From the NCBI GenBank assembly GCA_964059195.1, contig CAXKWD010000007.1, positions 59,811,163 to 59,875,162 of the forward strand: a DNA stretch of 64,000 nt. The letters are read 5' to 3'. This DNA comes from Ectobius pallidus (lineage: Eukaryota > Arthropoda > Insecta > Blattodea > Ectobiidae). Position 1 is the stretch's first letter. Every line of letters starts with the position of its first letter. A program made the position numbers and the translations under genes. Under the pieces are notes generated by a model, which saw nothing but the letters and a program-made list of their open reading frames with translations, was not told the origin of the DNA and searched no databases. Positions 11,281 through 21,190 of the stretch are shown here, piece after piece.

Positions 11281-11460
11281 TTCACAATAGCATTCACAAT
11301 TCATTCTGGATGCTGCAACGAATAAAAACCTATCTTCGTAGTACGCGTACTATGGCAGAGAACAGGGTTAGCTACAACGTACATTAACAGGAATGCCGAT
11401 TTCATTGCAGAAAAAGTTCTAGAATCCTGACGAAAATTTAGGAGGAAACCTTATTTAAAT
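11281..11460 (+). pseudogene. hAT-type transposase C-terminal fragment
   Basis: In two adjoining frames the translation reads 'LQRIKTYLRSTRTMAENR' and then 'INRNADFIAEKVLES', close to the 'RIKTYLRSTM-x-E-x-RL...IHRD' stretch at the end of the hAT dimerisation domain found in ZMYM1-like proteins and transposases. It carries stops and frame changes. Only this end of the gene is visible, so it is a remnant. Recognition is from memory of the family motif. Confidence 0.5.
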
Positions 11461-11670
11461 TATTACTTCTGATATCCTCTACAATGTGCAGCGTATCTTA
11501 TTTGTAACGTACATACTTCCTGTAGTATTTGAAAATGTGAGTAAAAGCTACTTCATTAATCTAGATTTCTTTTATTACAATATTTGAGTCCTTGCGAAGA
11601 CATAACTGAGTTTGGGCCTATGTTCTTTAGACAGAGAACCTATGGTAGGATATCTGCTGTATAGTTAACA

Positions 11671-11956
11671 TCGGTCTCCTCTTCTGTTTAATCTATTTAT
11701 AGACGATGTAACTGCTGGCTTAGAAAATGATGAATATGAAGCACCAATTGTCGGGGGTCATAAAATTCCAGCGCTCCTCTATGCAGACGATACTCTGTTC
11801 TGTAGTACATCTGTTCAGAGTCTACAGAAATGTATTGATAGGCTGGATGTTTATTGCACTACCTGGGATCTTGCTGTTAATGTGGAGAAAACTAAAGCGG
11901 TAACTTTTAAGAATGGGTCTGTTTACAGCCGAGACGATTATTATGGCTGTACCTAG
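11671..11956 (+). pseudogene. LINE RT palm fragment
   Basis: About 95 codons: 'SPLLFNLFIDDV' (end of motif B region), 'IPALLYADDTLFC' (motif C, YADD intact) and 'LAVNVEKTKAVTF' (motif D). A stop interrupts it near 11956. Motif A and everything upstream are missing, so the copy is 5'-truncated. The clade is uncertain (CR1/jockey-like). Confidence 0.75.
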
Positions 11957-12066
11957 GGGAATGAATTGAAAATGTTAAAATATTTATAAATCTGGGTATA
12001 TGTTTATCTCTAAACGGGAAATGGACAAAGCATATACATTACGCCAGAGGGAGGGGGCGAAGACAA

Positions 12067-12449
12067 GTGGGGGAGTTACTTGCCTCAATGGTGAGAATAC
12101 CGGATATGCCAGTCGCTACATTATTGCAAGTTTATTATGCTACGGCGAGAGCAACAATGATTTATGGGGTCAACCTTTGGGGGTGGGAAAAATTAGACAG
12201 TTTAGCAAAAATACAGAATACTTTCCTCAAAAGAATTTTGAGGGTAGACAGAGGTGCGGAAATTTGCGGGATAAGAAAAGAGCGGGGAATTACGTGTGGC
12301 ACTACATTCTGCAAAATTATGGCAATAAAATACTGGTTAAATTTATTGAAGGCAGAAGACACATCTTTAAAATCTATATATCACGAAGAACAGCTTGAGA
12401 ATCTAGAAACTGCAAACTGGGCGTCCACCATAAGAAGGGGTTTAGAGGG
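12067..12449 (+). pseudogene. LINE RT thumb/C-terminal part
   Basis: Open frame continuing the LINE: 'LLQVYYATARATMIYGVNLWGWEKL' and 'IQNTFLKRILRVDRG' are the thumb-side motifs that follow RT motif E in LINE proteins. After 12449 the open frame runs on into LTR sequence, so the last ~30 codons are not LINE. A frame break separates it from 11671-11956. Confidence 0.75.
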
Positions 12450-13696
12450 TGTACCGGATTCTTTACCCAAAACTATTTTATTAGTTCCCAGATCTACAGA
12501 CTATGGAGGAAAACAGAACCGCAGAAAAATCACTTGTAATTAATAAATAATTAAAAGCACAAAATACTTAACAGGGGTTTTTATTACACAAAAAGACATT
12601 TAAATAACAATAGGCTTCAATCAGTATGAATTCATTCACATTTACAACAATGCCATAATTACGTTAAATAAATAAATATTAAATATGTCAGAAAGTGTAC
12701 ACAATTTTACATATAATTTAAGAGAAATGCCTTGTCCCAGCTATATAATTAATGTGCAATACAAATATAAAGATTAGTATTTACAACACAGTCTTACGTA
12801 AGACGGAGGGATGACTTCTAGCTAAAAATAGCCGTACCTACGGTACAGAACATTCCTGCCGTGGGAAAGCAATAAACTTATGCCATGCATTCTGAGTGAT
12901 CGCATCAACATGAATTAACGTAACAAAACGAAAACAGAAAACTTAACGAAAGACTAAGCATAATGTAGTAGAAAACGAAAACAACTAATTAAAGAAAAAC
13001 AAGAAAAATGTCCAAATGGACACTTGCTTAAGGCTTACAAAAATAAAGTATTAATTCATCACTATAACATCATTTACGTGAAAAGAAGCAGAAGAACGGA
13101 GTAGAGTTCACTAATGAAAAAAAACTACATCTCGAATATCTGGTAGAGATCTACTATTACTGTACAAAGCGATAACGGGCGTCCGCCCGGAGAAATCTCA
13201 GTCGAGACTAACCGACTTATTACTCCGACCTGTTCATGCTGACGGCTGGCGACCTTCTCAACGCTCCCAAAAAACATACCGGAACACAACTCGCACACGG
13301 ACCAAAAAAATGGTGAACCGGAAGTGATGATATCACCCAGAATATTCGAGGCTATTACCAATATTATATCGAGAATATTACGAATATTAAATACATAATT
13401 AAATAATAAGAAAATAATAATAATACTTTGAATAATAAATAGAATTTAAGGAAAATAAACATTAATTAAACAATAAAGAAACAGAAATATATAACTATGA
13501 AACAGCTGAATGTAATATTTGAATGACCAATGGAAATATCTGGAAATTTTCTGAATAGTTAAACAACTGACGGTAATAATAATAATATAACCTAAAAACA
13601 GTGAAGCTATTGAATGCAAGGTAATTAATTAGAATAAATAAAGAGATTAAATAATAAAAATACAATATCAACAATGGGACACAAAGAAGTGGCACA
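12450..13696 (-). repeat. Element 1 3' LTR
   Basis: 1247 bp, bounded by TG..CA on the plus strand (tgtaccgg...ggcaca). Matches 21621-22874 almost throughout, with small differences such as 'ttaccc/ttttcccc' near the start and a few short indels in AT-rich runs. Confidence 0.92.
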
Positions 13697-13838
13697 ACCT
13701 CCTAAAGCTGCCTAAAAAATTTTCTGAAAGACATTTTTTTTCACACCCCATTATTTTAATAAAGTCTTATCTAAAGTTCTTAAAGTAGGGTGGAAAATAG
13801 TATATAGAAACCATCGCCTGCACAAAACACAGTTTGAA

Positions 13839-14324
13839 TTAAAGCACACGCCACCTGAAGAGAGGTCCCGCACACTTGCACATAGAAACACCCATATAAG
13901 TCAAAGTATCCATACCTTCAAATAAGGGTGCTAAATTATATTCAATGCCCAACACTCCACAGTAAATTTTATATAAGTGAATGTCAATATCCATAGAAAA
14001 ATGCCCTTTTAGCAGCAGAGCCCTACGGCCAAGCGGAAAGATGGATGAATGTGGGATGGAAGAAAATTTTGAAAGGAACAATAGATTGAACGATGGACAA
14101 AATGAGGCACACAGGGGTGGAACACGTTGATCAGGCCCGTACCAAAACAATGCCACTAGATAACTGTTGAAGTTGAATATGTCCATATCGAATTCAAATC
14201 TTAAGACTTGTAGCATTGACACTGATTCCAATAAGTAATGTATATCAAAATGGATGTCCATTTGCATATACTGTAAACAGTCATTGTGAAAAGTGGCAGA
14301 TATAGGGCAACGGTAACTGTCCAT
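13839..14324 (-). CDS. Possible third ORF of gypsy element 1, second part
   Basis: 161 open codons between pol and the 3' LTR, directly after 14361-14684 in element order. Weak similarity to element 2 (35070-35434) is visible: both have a D-Q followed some 12 residues later by 'CPS' and a run of Leu/Phe. The protein is rich in aromatic and hydrophobic residues. I recognise no family. Position corresponds to env in errantiviruses, but no signal peptide, cleavage site or other env hallmark is evident, so no function is claimed. Confidence 0.35.
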   Translation of the reverse strand: MDSYRCPISATFHNDCLQYMQMDIHFDIHYLLESVSMLQVLRFEFDMDIFNFNSYLVALFWYGPDQRVPPLCASFCPSFNLLFLSKFSSIPHSSIFPLGRRALLLKGHFSMDIDIHLYKIYCGVLGIEYNLAPLFEGMDTLTYMGVSMCKCAGPLFRWRVL

Positions 14325-14360
14325 TAGTTACCCATAAATACTGTTAATGATAGGTTCTGC

Positions 14361-14684
14361 TTAACAAGGAACCACAATATATATATACTGTATAGGTTCC
14401 TCCAGCAATATATGACATGTCCATGTAAACATTAACATATAAACCACTAATGTTGCGAGGCCCACGGCGAATGGAGAGAAGAGCGTAGAACCAGTAGAAT
14501 TAGCTTGCAGCAAACTGATGTCGGACTGGTATATTAGCCAGTCGAGAAGAAGGCGCCCGTCGACAAGGCATACAACAGCAGCCGAAGCGAAGAATAGTGC
14601 GGCCCCATGCGTGGCGTACATGCAAGACTCTTTGTGCGGCGAGGCATCATATTGATTTATAGGCATCATAGTGGCATAATTCAC
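14361..14684 (-). CDS. Possible third ORF of gypsy element 1, first part (membrane-like)
   Basis: 107 codons starting at Met 14684. Two hydrophobic stretches ('GAALFFASAAVVCLV' and 'GLATLVVYMLMF') could be membrane segments. Element 2 has a matching frame at 35878-36132: LF-x-AS-x-x-VV-x-L, then LLD, SD-x-S and ANS are shared in order, in spite of many nucleotide differences. That conservation is why I list it. It could be an accessory membrane protein, the relic of an env-like gene, or chance open frame in a conserved non-coding block. Confidence 0.4.
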   Translation of the reverse strand: MNYATMMPINQYDASPHKESCMYATHGAALFFASAAVVCLVDGRLLLDWLIYQSDISLLQANSTGSTLFSPFAVGLATLVVYMLMFTWTCHILLEEPIQYIYIVVPC

Positions 14685-15179
14685 ATCTCAAACTGTAAAC
14701 AGAAACGAACGGTAGTACTCGTATTCCCTTAATAAATCCCCTCTATATAAAAACTAGAAATATTAATTTTAATCAAATTATTTACATTTAAATTTAACTC
14801 CATAAACAGCTATTTAAATTAACCTTTTTTTATATATAAGTACATAAGGTTTAGTTGGTAGCATAAGAACAAGTTATCATGAAGAAAATCTCAAGTAAGA
14901 ATTTACGAAAATATCAATGCTTCATAATTGATAACTTTATCACCATAAGACAATATTAATGTAAGCATTAAATTTTCTGAAAAGTACATATATACCTCCC
15001 TTAAGTAGAGGGGAAAAAGTTACAACAATGAGTAATATGGAATAATTCCAAATCTTTCTAATTAAGCAAATATAATCATAATGGATGAGTCCACGGAATA
15101 ATTATTTACAATTAATTAATTAATAATCAATTAAGTAAATAGGGGCGTCAGAAAAAGGAAACAAAAAAAAAACTTAGCT

Positions 15180-15360
15180 ACATGGCTAAGAACGGAAACA
15201 AATGTCTCCGTCCCGCTACTGGACTCACCCGAACAGTCGAGAACGGTTCGAAGACAAATATAAAAAACTAGACCTCAAATTTGAAATTATCAGACGCACT
15301 CAGAGCCGCGAACCGAAATGAGTACGCCCTCCCAAAAATGGGTAAGAGACGACCCAAATA
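15180..15360. other. Conserved non-coding block in gypsy 3' region (element 1)
   Basis: Words such as 'aagaacggaaacaaatgtc' and 'cgctactggactcacccgaa' recur with few changes in element 2 at 36600-36760, whereas flanking sequence has diverged strongly. It lies between integrase and the possible third ORF. The function is unknown; an RNA structure, splice or packaging signal would be possible. Confidence 0.45.
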
Positions 15361-16356
15361 ATATCCGCGAAAATGAACCAAATTAGTAAAAATTAATAAC
15401 CTTAAGAATATTAAACACACATATTTAATTAATAAAGTATGAAAAATGCTATCAACTAGACCTCAAACGCCAAATTTATAGGGCAATTTATGACAAATTT
15501 TCAAAATTTGAATCACCTATGTAGCTATTTGATTGGGAATTTTAATTTTAAAGATGGTCCCAGGCCTCGTTATATTTTATGATGTTTCATAATATTTTAT
15601 TTTATTATTGTCAGACAGATCTCCAATATTTTAAGTATATTAACTTATTCCATTTGGGATCTTTACTTTTATCATGGCCGTCAGGCCTATTAATAATACA
15701 TTTTGCATAAGCTGACTTAATAATCTATTTCAGACATATATCTATTATTTTAAGTTAATTAAGAAAATTTTAATAAATTGATAATATCAATTTTTTTCCT
15801 TCAACTCCGATATCACAAGAGGTCTCTCCGTGGCAATTATATTAGTTTTCTAATATTGGCTGAATAGAATGAATTTATATAAGTTAGGTGAATAAATACA
15901 ATAAATTAATTAATAAATATATAAATATTTGAGACAAAACAACGGCCTGAAATCCAACAATACAACTTAGGCCATAATTAACAAGACAAAAAAGGCCTCA
16001 ATGAACAATTTAACATAGGCCACAATTAACAAAATAAGATAGGTCACAATTAACAATTAACAAAGGCCGTAATTAATATTTCATAAAACAATTATTATGG
16101 ACACAAATTTAACATCCCATAATACAACAAATTGTTCTACTAAAGACAAGAAATCAGCCAAATCTTAATCAAGGCCCGGAGAGAATATATTAGCAATTCA
16201 AGTAAGATAATGCTAGAGTGATGAAACTAAGAAGAGTAAGAAATATAAGAGAGAAAAAACAAAATCAAACAAAAGGAACACAACGATAGAAGAGCAGGAA
16301 CCAAATCAGAAGAAAAATAAAACAAAACGAAGAACAAAGGAAAACAAAACAAAACA

Positions 16357-16501
16357 ATGAGAATATTATAGGAGAAGTTCCATCTGGCGCTGTGAATTGA
16401 GCTCCGGCTTAGCTCAGTTGGTAGAGCATTGGCGCGAATAGCCAAAGGTCCTGGGTTCAAGTCCCAGTGCCGGAGGAATTTTTCTCCTATAATATTCTCA
16501 T
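16357..16501. repeat. tRNA-like cassette flanked by 20-bp perfect inverted repeat
   Basis: The arms are 16357-16376 (atgagaatattataggagaa) and its exact complement at 16482-16501. They enclose a tRNA-like sequence (16403-16475). Element 2 has no counterpart in its matching 3' region, so this 145-bp cassette appears to be an insertion in element 1. No target duplication is evident. Confidence 0.7.
16403..16475 (+). tRNA. tRNA-like gene with odd anticodon loop (GAA position)
   Basis: All four arms fold: acceptor 16403-16409/16468-16474 (one T-T mismatch), D stem gctc/gagc, anticodon stem ttggc/gccaa, five-base variable loop, T stem ctggg/cccag with loop ttcaagt. A box 'tagctcagttgg' and B box 'ggttcaagtcc' are near consensus. 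The anticodon loop reads gcgaata, so base 33 is C rather than U, base 37 is T, and the anticodon position reads GAA (Phe). Such a loop would be poor for decoding, so a tRNA-derived repeat head or a decayed copy is likelier than a working tRNA. Confidence 0.6.
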
Positions 16502-17108
16502 GTAGTGTCCAACAGAGACAATAATCTGTGGCTCATGAATGCTTGTATATCTAAAACAAAACAAGCTAAACAGAACAAAAAAAATGGCCGAACAGACACG
16601 AAAACGCGATATAAGCCCACAATACGGGGGAAAATACAATTTAATAGAAAGTAAAGTGAAGCTAAATATGTGGAAATAATAATAATTTGGAATACCAAAC
16701 AATCGCGTGTTCGAGCCAGAACAACCGTGGGGCCTACAGTAATTTCCTTTTTTTATAGGTCGAAGTGAACAAAATTTTCAAATTTATCAATGAGGCATAT
16801 TTGATTTTAAACCTTAATAGATTAGCTAATGACGTGAGAGTACTTAGGATTTTTATAATTTTTTTTTCAGATTATTAATGGACATTATATATATTTACAA
16901 ACCCCTGTTCTGAAAAATGTCCAAAACCAATGCTCCCAAGCAGACCTATATACAAATAGCGTTCGGCTCAGGACCCTGGGAATGCCAGCTCCCAAACTTC
17001 TGTCCCCACAACAGAAGCCCCTGGGGGGAGGAGATATAAGGTTAAATGAAGTAATGAAAAAAGAACAAACAAACAAACAAAACAATGATGCCATCACTCG
17101 AACAAGAC

Positions 17109-17519
17109 TTACTGCGGTTTGAGTTGGCTCACATGAGCACGTGAAAATTTTCCTTTATCATCTCGAAGTACCACAGAAACTGGGCTAGAAAATTTATGAA
17201 TCCAGAAGGGACCCAAAAATCGGAGAACAAGTTTAGCAGAAAATTTATTACCTGCATTAGTAAGGGGATGATTTTTCAAAAAAACCAAATCCCCGACTTT
17301 AAATGGAGACGGGACTCTTGAACATTTATATTTGCGTTCAACTACCCCATGACTTTTCTTGAGATTTCCACCTTTCCTTAATTTCCGCAGGGTCAACCTC
17401 ATCTGGCAAAAGATTGTTAAGAGACCAAAGGTTAGAGAGAGGACAATTGGGCTGGAACCCCAAAAGCAGACTAAACGGAGTGGACTTATGTGACTCATGA
17501 ATAGCAGTATTAAAGGCAT
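17109..17519 (-). pseudogene. Gypsy element 1 integrase C-terminal domain
   Basis: 136 codons overlapping the preceding frame. 'KVGDLVFLKNHPLTNAGNKFSAKLVLRFLGPFWIHKF' (shown in part: VGDLVFLKNHP, LGPFWIH) is the GPY/F module that ends many Ty3/gypsy integrases, and the protein finishes 'HVSQLKPQ' as element 2 does. There is no chromodomain. A frameshift near 17340-17360 separates it from the catalytic core. Confidence 0.82.
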
Positions 17520-17844
17520 ACTGTAACCATTCGAGCTTCAAGTCCCACTCAGAGTGGTCAGCGGAATGATACGCTATAAGAGCCGACTTAATATTGCGGT
17601 TTACTCTTTCAGCCTGAGAAGGATTGGGATAATAAGGGGTCGTGTTTACACGAGTAATACCTCGGTCAAAACAGAATTTGTGAGAGGCGTGAGCAGTAAA
17701 CTGAGTAGCATTGTCAGTAACAATAACCTTAGTGGGGCCAAAACTGCCAGAAATAGATGACAAACAAGAAATAGTAGCTCTAGTGGTGGCTTCCCTTACC
17801 AGGAAGAGCCAGACATACTTAGTAAATGCGTCCACACAATCCAA
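17338..17844 (-). pseudogene. Gypsy element 1 integrase catalytic core
   Basis: 168 codons with 'VIVTDNATQFTA' (second catalytic Asp) and 'PSQAERVNRN' (Glu). The first Asp ('FVDYVGKL') lies just upstream in frame 17796-18158, so a frameshift near 17820-17860 divides the domain. Together they would form the DDE integrase that inserts element DNA. Confidence 0.85.
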
Positions 17845-18158
17845 TAGATAACTATTACCTTTCTACGAGGCAGTTTACCAACATAATCCACAAAACGTTT
17901 TTCCATAGGTTTAGTAGCCACATTGGAAGCTAGAAACCCATAATGGGTTTTCTGAGCGGTCTTACTCTGCATACAAACTTGGCAAGATTTAACACTGGCC
18001 TGAATATCTTTATCCATCCCCTTCGAAATAAATCTTTGACGGATCATATTTAATGTTTTAAACATACCCAAATGTCCCCCAATAGGAGAAACGTGGAAGT
18101 ATTTCAATACTTCCACGTTTCTCCACGTTAAGCGGAATGAGAGCCTGAGAGGTGACAA
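17796..18158 (-). pseudogene. Gypsy element 1 integrase zinc domain
   Basis: 120 codons: 'YFHVSPIGGHLGMFKT' (two His) and 'CQVCMQSK' (two Cys) make the HHCC zinc-binding domain, followed by 'RFVDYVGKL' with the first catalytic Asp. Its start runs through the perfect palindrome at 18085-18124, where the sequence departs from element 2. Confidence 0.82.
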
Positions 18159-18462
18159 TTTTCATACCAGCATCCCTGCGAGCTTTACACATGAGGAATT
18201 CATCCTTCAAAGCATAAGGAGGAACGGCCTGATGGCGCTCTAAATTCTGGATAATATCAAGTAATACAGAATCTTGACGCTGGGCCTGCTTAATAGTAGT
18301 AAAAGAACTAGGTAAGTCGGACAACAGGGCCCCTAATATGGCTGGATCAAATTCAGTTTCAAAATCCCCAGAAGGGGGCGGATGCTCTTCATCACCAAAC
18401 ATTCTAGATAGAGAGTACTTTTCAATTCCGAAAAGCACAGCCAGAGCTTCGAGTGCATACAT
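18058..18462 (-). pseudogene. Gypsy element 1 RNase H remnant to integrase linker
   Basis: 134 codons. 'LAVLFGIEKY' is directly joined to 'SLSRMFGDEE'. In element 2 about 58 residues lie between these two points, including the RNase H motif TDNQAL and the region ending VVADSLSR. The missing piece is in frame, so RNase H is lost without disturbing the frame. Confidence 0.8.
18085..18124. repeat. Perfect 19-bp palindrome with 2-bp spacer
   Basis: Arms 18085-18103 and 18106-18124 ('ggagaaacgtggaagtatt' and its complement). Element 2 has ordinary, non-palindromic coding sequence at the same point (around 41213-41255), so the palindrome arose in element 1, probably by fold-back copying. Confidence 0.8.
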
Positions 18463-18823
18463 GGAAAGCTTCCGCTCTTGTTGAGTGAGAGTCCTCGAAG
18501 CAAAAGCAATAGGACGGCGTCCTTCAGGAAATTCCTGAAGAAGAACAGCAGCTAAAGCACGACCACAAGTGTCAGTTTACAAGACAAATGGGCGACTAAA
18601 ATCAGCCATAGCCAAGACTGGAGGATTAGAAATTTTTTTCCTTTAACTTTTCAAAAGCTTCTTGCTGTTCATTTCCCCATTTGAACTATACAGCCTTCTT
18701 TCTGAGAAGATTCAAGGACGCACACAGGTCAGCACAAGCAGGGATGAATTTCGCAAAATAGTTAACCATACTCACGAAACGAGCTACTCCTTTAGAATTC
18801 TTAGGAACTGGATAATCCCGTAT

Positions 18824-19438
18824 CTATTGAGTACGGTCAGGGTCAATGGTCACGCCTTGAGAAGATATTAAATGACCCAGGAATGAAAGTTTCTCAGCCA
18901 AAAAATTAACCTTTGCCGGTTTCACAGTACGTTTAGAGGCACGCAACCTGTCAAATACTTCTTTGATATGACGTAAATGTTCTTCATAAGTTTCACAATA
19001 GATAATTAGTTCGTCCAGGTAATGAAATACATATTTGAACTTAAAGTCTGAAAAAATACTATCAAGAAGCCTAGTAAGAACTTGAGCCCCAACCGTAATT
19101 CCAAAAGGGACACGAGTATACTCGAATAAGTGCCAATCTGTATTGAAAGCTGATAATTGCATCGAACGCTGAGTCAAAGGAATCTGATCATAAGCACTGT
19201 TTAAATAAAGAGTGGTAAAAAATTTAGCTCTATTAAACAAATGGAAATTATTATGGACATCAGGCAAGGGTACTGATTCAATGGCGATTCTACTATTCAG
19301 AACTCTATAATCAACTACCGGACGATAGTCGTTACCGGGTTTGGGCACCAGAAAAATTGGACTTGAATAATGTGATTTTGATGGCTTAATAATACCTTGC
19401 TCAATCATATCTTCAATTTTCTCCTTAAGTACGTGCAT
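18824..19438 (-). pseudogene. Gypsy element 1 reverse transcriptase with altered active site
   Basis: 204 codons of RT palm: 'SPIFLVPKPGNDYRPVVDYR', 'FFTTLYLNSAYDQIPL' (motif A), 'VPFGITVGAQVLTRLLD' (motif B), 'YVFHYLDELIIYC' (motif C) and 'FLGHLISSQGVTIDP'. Motif A normally has Asp (LDL); here codon 19205-19207 reads Tyr. Motif C normally reads YxDD; here codon 19010-19012 gives Glu (YLDE). Element 2 shares the Tyr and also lacks the second Asp. Loss of the motif A Asp should abolish DNA synthesis. The frame ends at 18824 in a stop after 'DPDRTQ'. Confidence 0.9.
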
Positions 19439-19656
19439 ACGAGGAGGAGCTAACCGATAAGGCGGTTATCTCACTGGAGTAGAGTCATTAAGAACTATAT
19501 CATATTCTATAATGTCAGTAAGGCCCAATTGGTTAGTAAGAACATCCGGGTACTGTTTTACTATACCAACAATATCTCTCTTCATCCCAGCAGGAAGATG
19601 GTCGAGCTTAATTTCCGTTCAGGGTTCAACCACAAGCAACGGGTCACTGGTAGCCC

Positions 19657-20079
19657 CTAACATTTCATAGCGACTATTACAGGATTACGGCACCTGGGTT
19701 CTCGGGTCAAACCCAAAATGCAAAACCTTTGTCCTAAGTGCAATGATATTCTAGATTTTGTCACAAAATCCACCCCCAAGATAATTTCCACAGCCAGGTT
19801 CTGTACTATTAAAAACTGAAAGTCCCAAGAAAATTTATGTAATTTTATCGTAAGGCGAGTTTTGCCAATAACCGAAACAAGAGTCTGGTTGACACTCTGG
19901 CAGAAAAGCTGGTAAGTTTCAAACTTGATTTCATTTTTCAAAGCAAATTCCGCCGATATCAATGAGAACACACTGCCAGAGTCCAATAATGCTAAGCAAG
20001 GAATCTTATTTAGAAATATTTGGACCAACGGTAAGTTATTAGATACCTTGGCCTCGAGACCATAGTAACAATTGGCCAA
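19657..20079 (-). pseudogene. Gypsy element 1 protease
   Basis: 140 codons. 'CLALLDSGSVFSLIS' carries the DSG active-site triplet of the retroviral-type aspartic protease, and 'VIILGVDF'-like 'EIILGVDFVTK' is the conserved second half (I-L-G-x-D-F). It would process the Gag-Pol polyprotein as a dimer. A frame break separates it from gag (20097-20663) and from RT. Confidence 0.82.
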
Positions 20080-20096
20080 GCAAGTAGGTTTGTTAT

Positions 20097-20663
20097 CTAG
20101 TCATAAGCGGCTATCAGCATTAGAACGAGAAAACTGCCATTGCCACGACGGCTGACGTTGTTACTATTAGGGCGACCAGAATTCCAACACCTGTGTATAG
20201 TATGGCCAGACCGTTTAAACCCATTACAGAAAACATATCTGCGCTCATTACGAGGTCCCTGAAAATTATTCGAAACCGAACCGACCCTACAATGAACTGC
20301 ACGTTCAGTGTTATTACTATTCAGTTGAATATCCTGATCTCTATTTACAGGTGTGTCATTCAATTTATAAGCTAGTTGTTTCAACTGTATCCATGTGGTC
20401 GGTGGGGAATAACCCAAAAACAAAGCACGAACTTCAGAAAGCCTAACGGCAGCGCCGACCATAGCAACGGCCTCACTTTCAGTATAAGGGACCATAAGAA
20501 CCAATGAAACTGTTTCAATATCTTCAATAAATGTTAAGAAACTTTCAGAAGCTAACTGGCTACGAAAATAATATTTTGCAATTAACTTGTGCAGTACTTT
20601 AGCAGAAAGAACAAATTTAATTACTGACTCTTGAAATTCCAACATGGAACGGCCATTATTCAA
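20097..20663 (-). pseudogene. Gypsy element 1 Gag C-terminal part with damaged zinc knuckle
   Basis: 188 codons. The capsid-like part ('FVLSAKVLHKLIAKYYFRSQ', 'SESFLTFIEDIETV') is followed by one zinc knuckle, 'FCNGFKRSGHTIHRC', where the second Cys of CCHC is Phe. Element 2 has two intact knuckles at the matching place, so one knuckle is missing and one is damaged here. Confidence 0.75.
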
Positions 20664-20857
20664 ATCTTCATCAATTAGCCTAGCAAGGTCTCCTTTTGCC
20701 CGAATGTAACACTTGCAACAATTGGCAGGTTACAAAGAAAACGAACCGGTTAGTTTTTGTAATTTGATAACAAATTTTAGAAATTGGAAACTTCTTCCGC
20801 ATTAGAAAATTCAACCATGGGCATATCATTAATCAAATCCTGTAATGGATTTGACAA

Positions 20858-21190
20858 CTAAAGAGTTTTGATTCTGAAAATTTCATTAACTGATTGCCGA
20901 ACAAAATTACGGTCTTGAAGCATTTGATTCCCCCCTGACATATCCACGTTAGGGGCGGGAACCTTTGTAGTAATTGATGAGATACCAACAACATGTTCAG
21001 TCTCCAAAATATTATCGGGCAAGTCTAATAAATTTTCAACATGATTTTGGAAAGCAGTGTGCTCCGCTTCAGAGTTGATCGGTTGGCCAGAAACCGCAGC
21101 TCCAGAAGTAAAATGACTACCTCCCCCAGCTACGGCCCCAGAACAACCGAAACGCAACTTCATCAAGCGTTGCATCAAATCCGAAAACAC
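20858..21190 (-). pseudogene. Gypsy element 1 Gag middle fragment
   Basis: 110 codons between the N-terminal and capsid-like parts, Ser/Gly/Asn-rich. It begins in a frame overlapping 21175-21600. I assign it to Gag from position only; no motif is recognised. Confidence 0.55.

Larger units (their letters stand above)
11660..12449 (+). mobile_element. LINE remnant, 5' part (split by gypsy element 1)
   Basis: Plus-strand LINE sequence containing RT palm and thumb, which stops at the 4-bp target copy 'aggg' (12446-12449) next to the LTR. The same reading frame content resumes at 22875 after the second LTR, so gypsy element 1 landed in this LINE. Confidence 0.8.

Noticed and set aside
13839..14684. 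Calling the third gypsy ORF an envelope gene
   Set aside because: Position fits, but there is no visible signal peptide, cleavage site or fusion-protein pattern; kept as an ORF of unknown function.
16403..16475. Calling a functional tRNA-Phe(GAA)
   Set aside because: C33 and T37 in the anticodon loop and a mismatch in the acceptor stem are not those of a normal tRNA-Phe.
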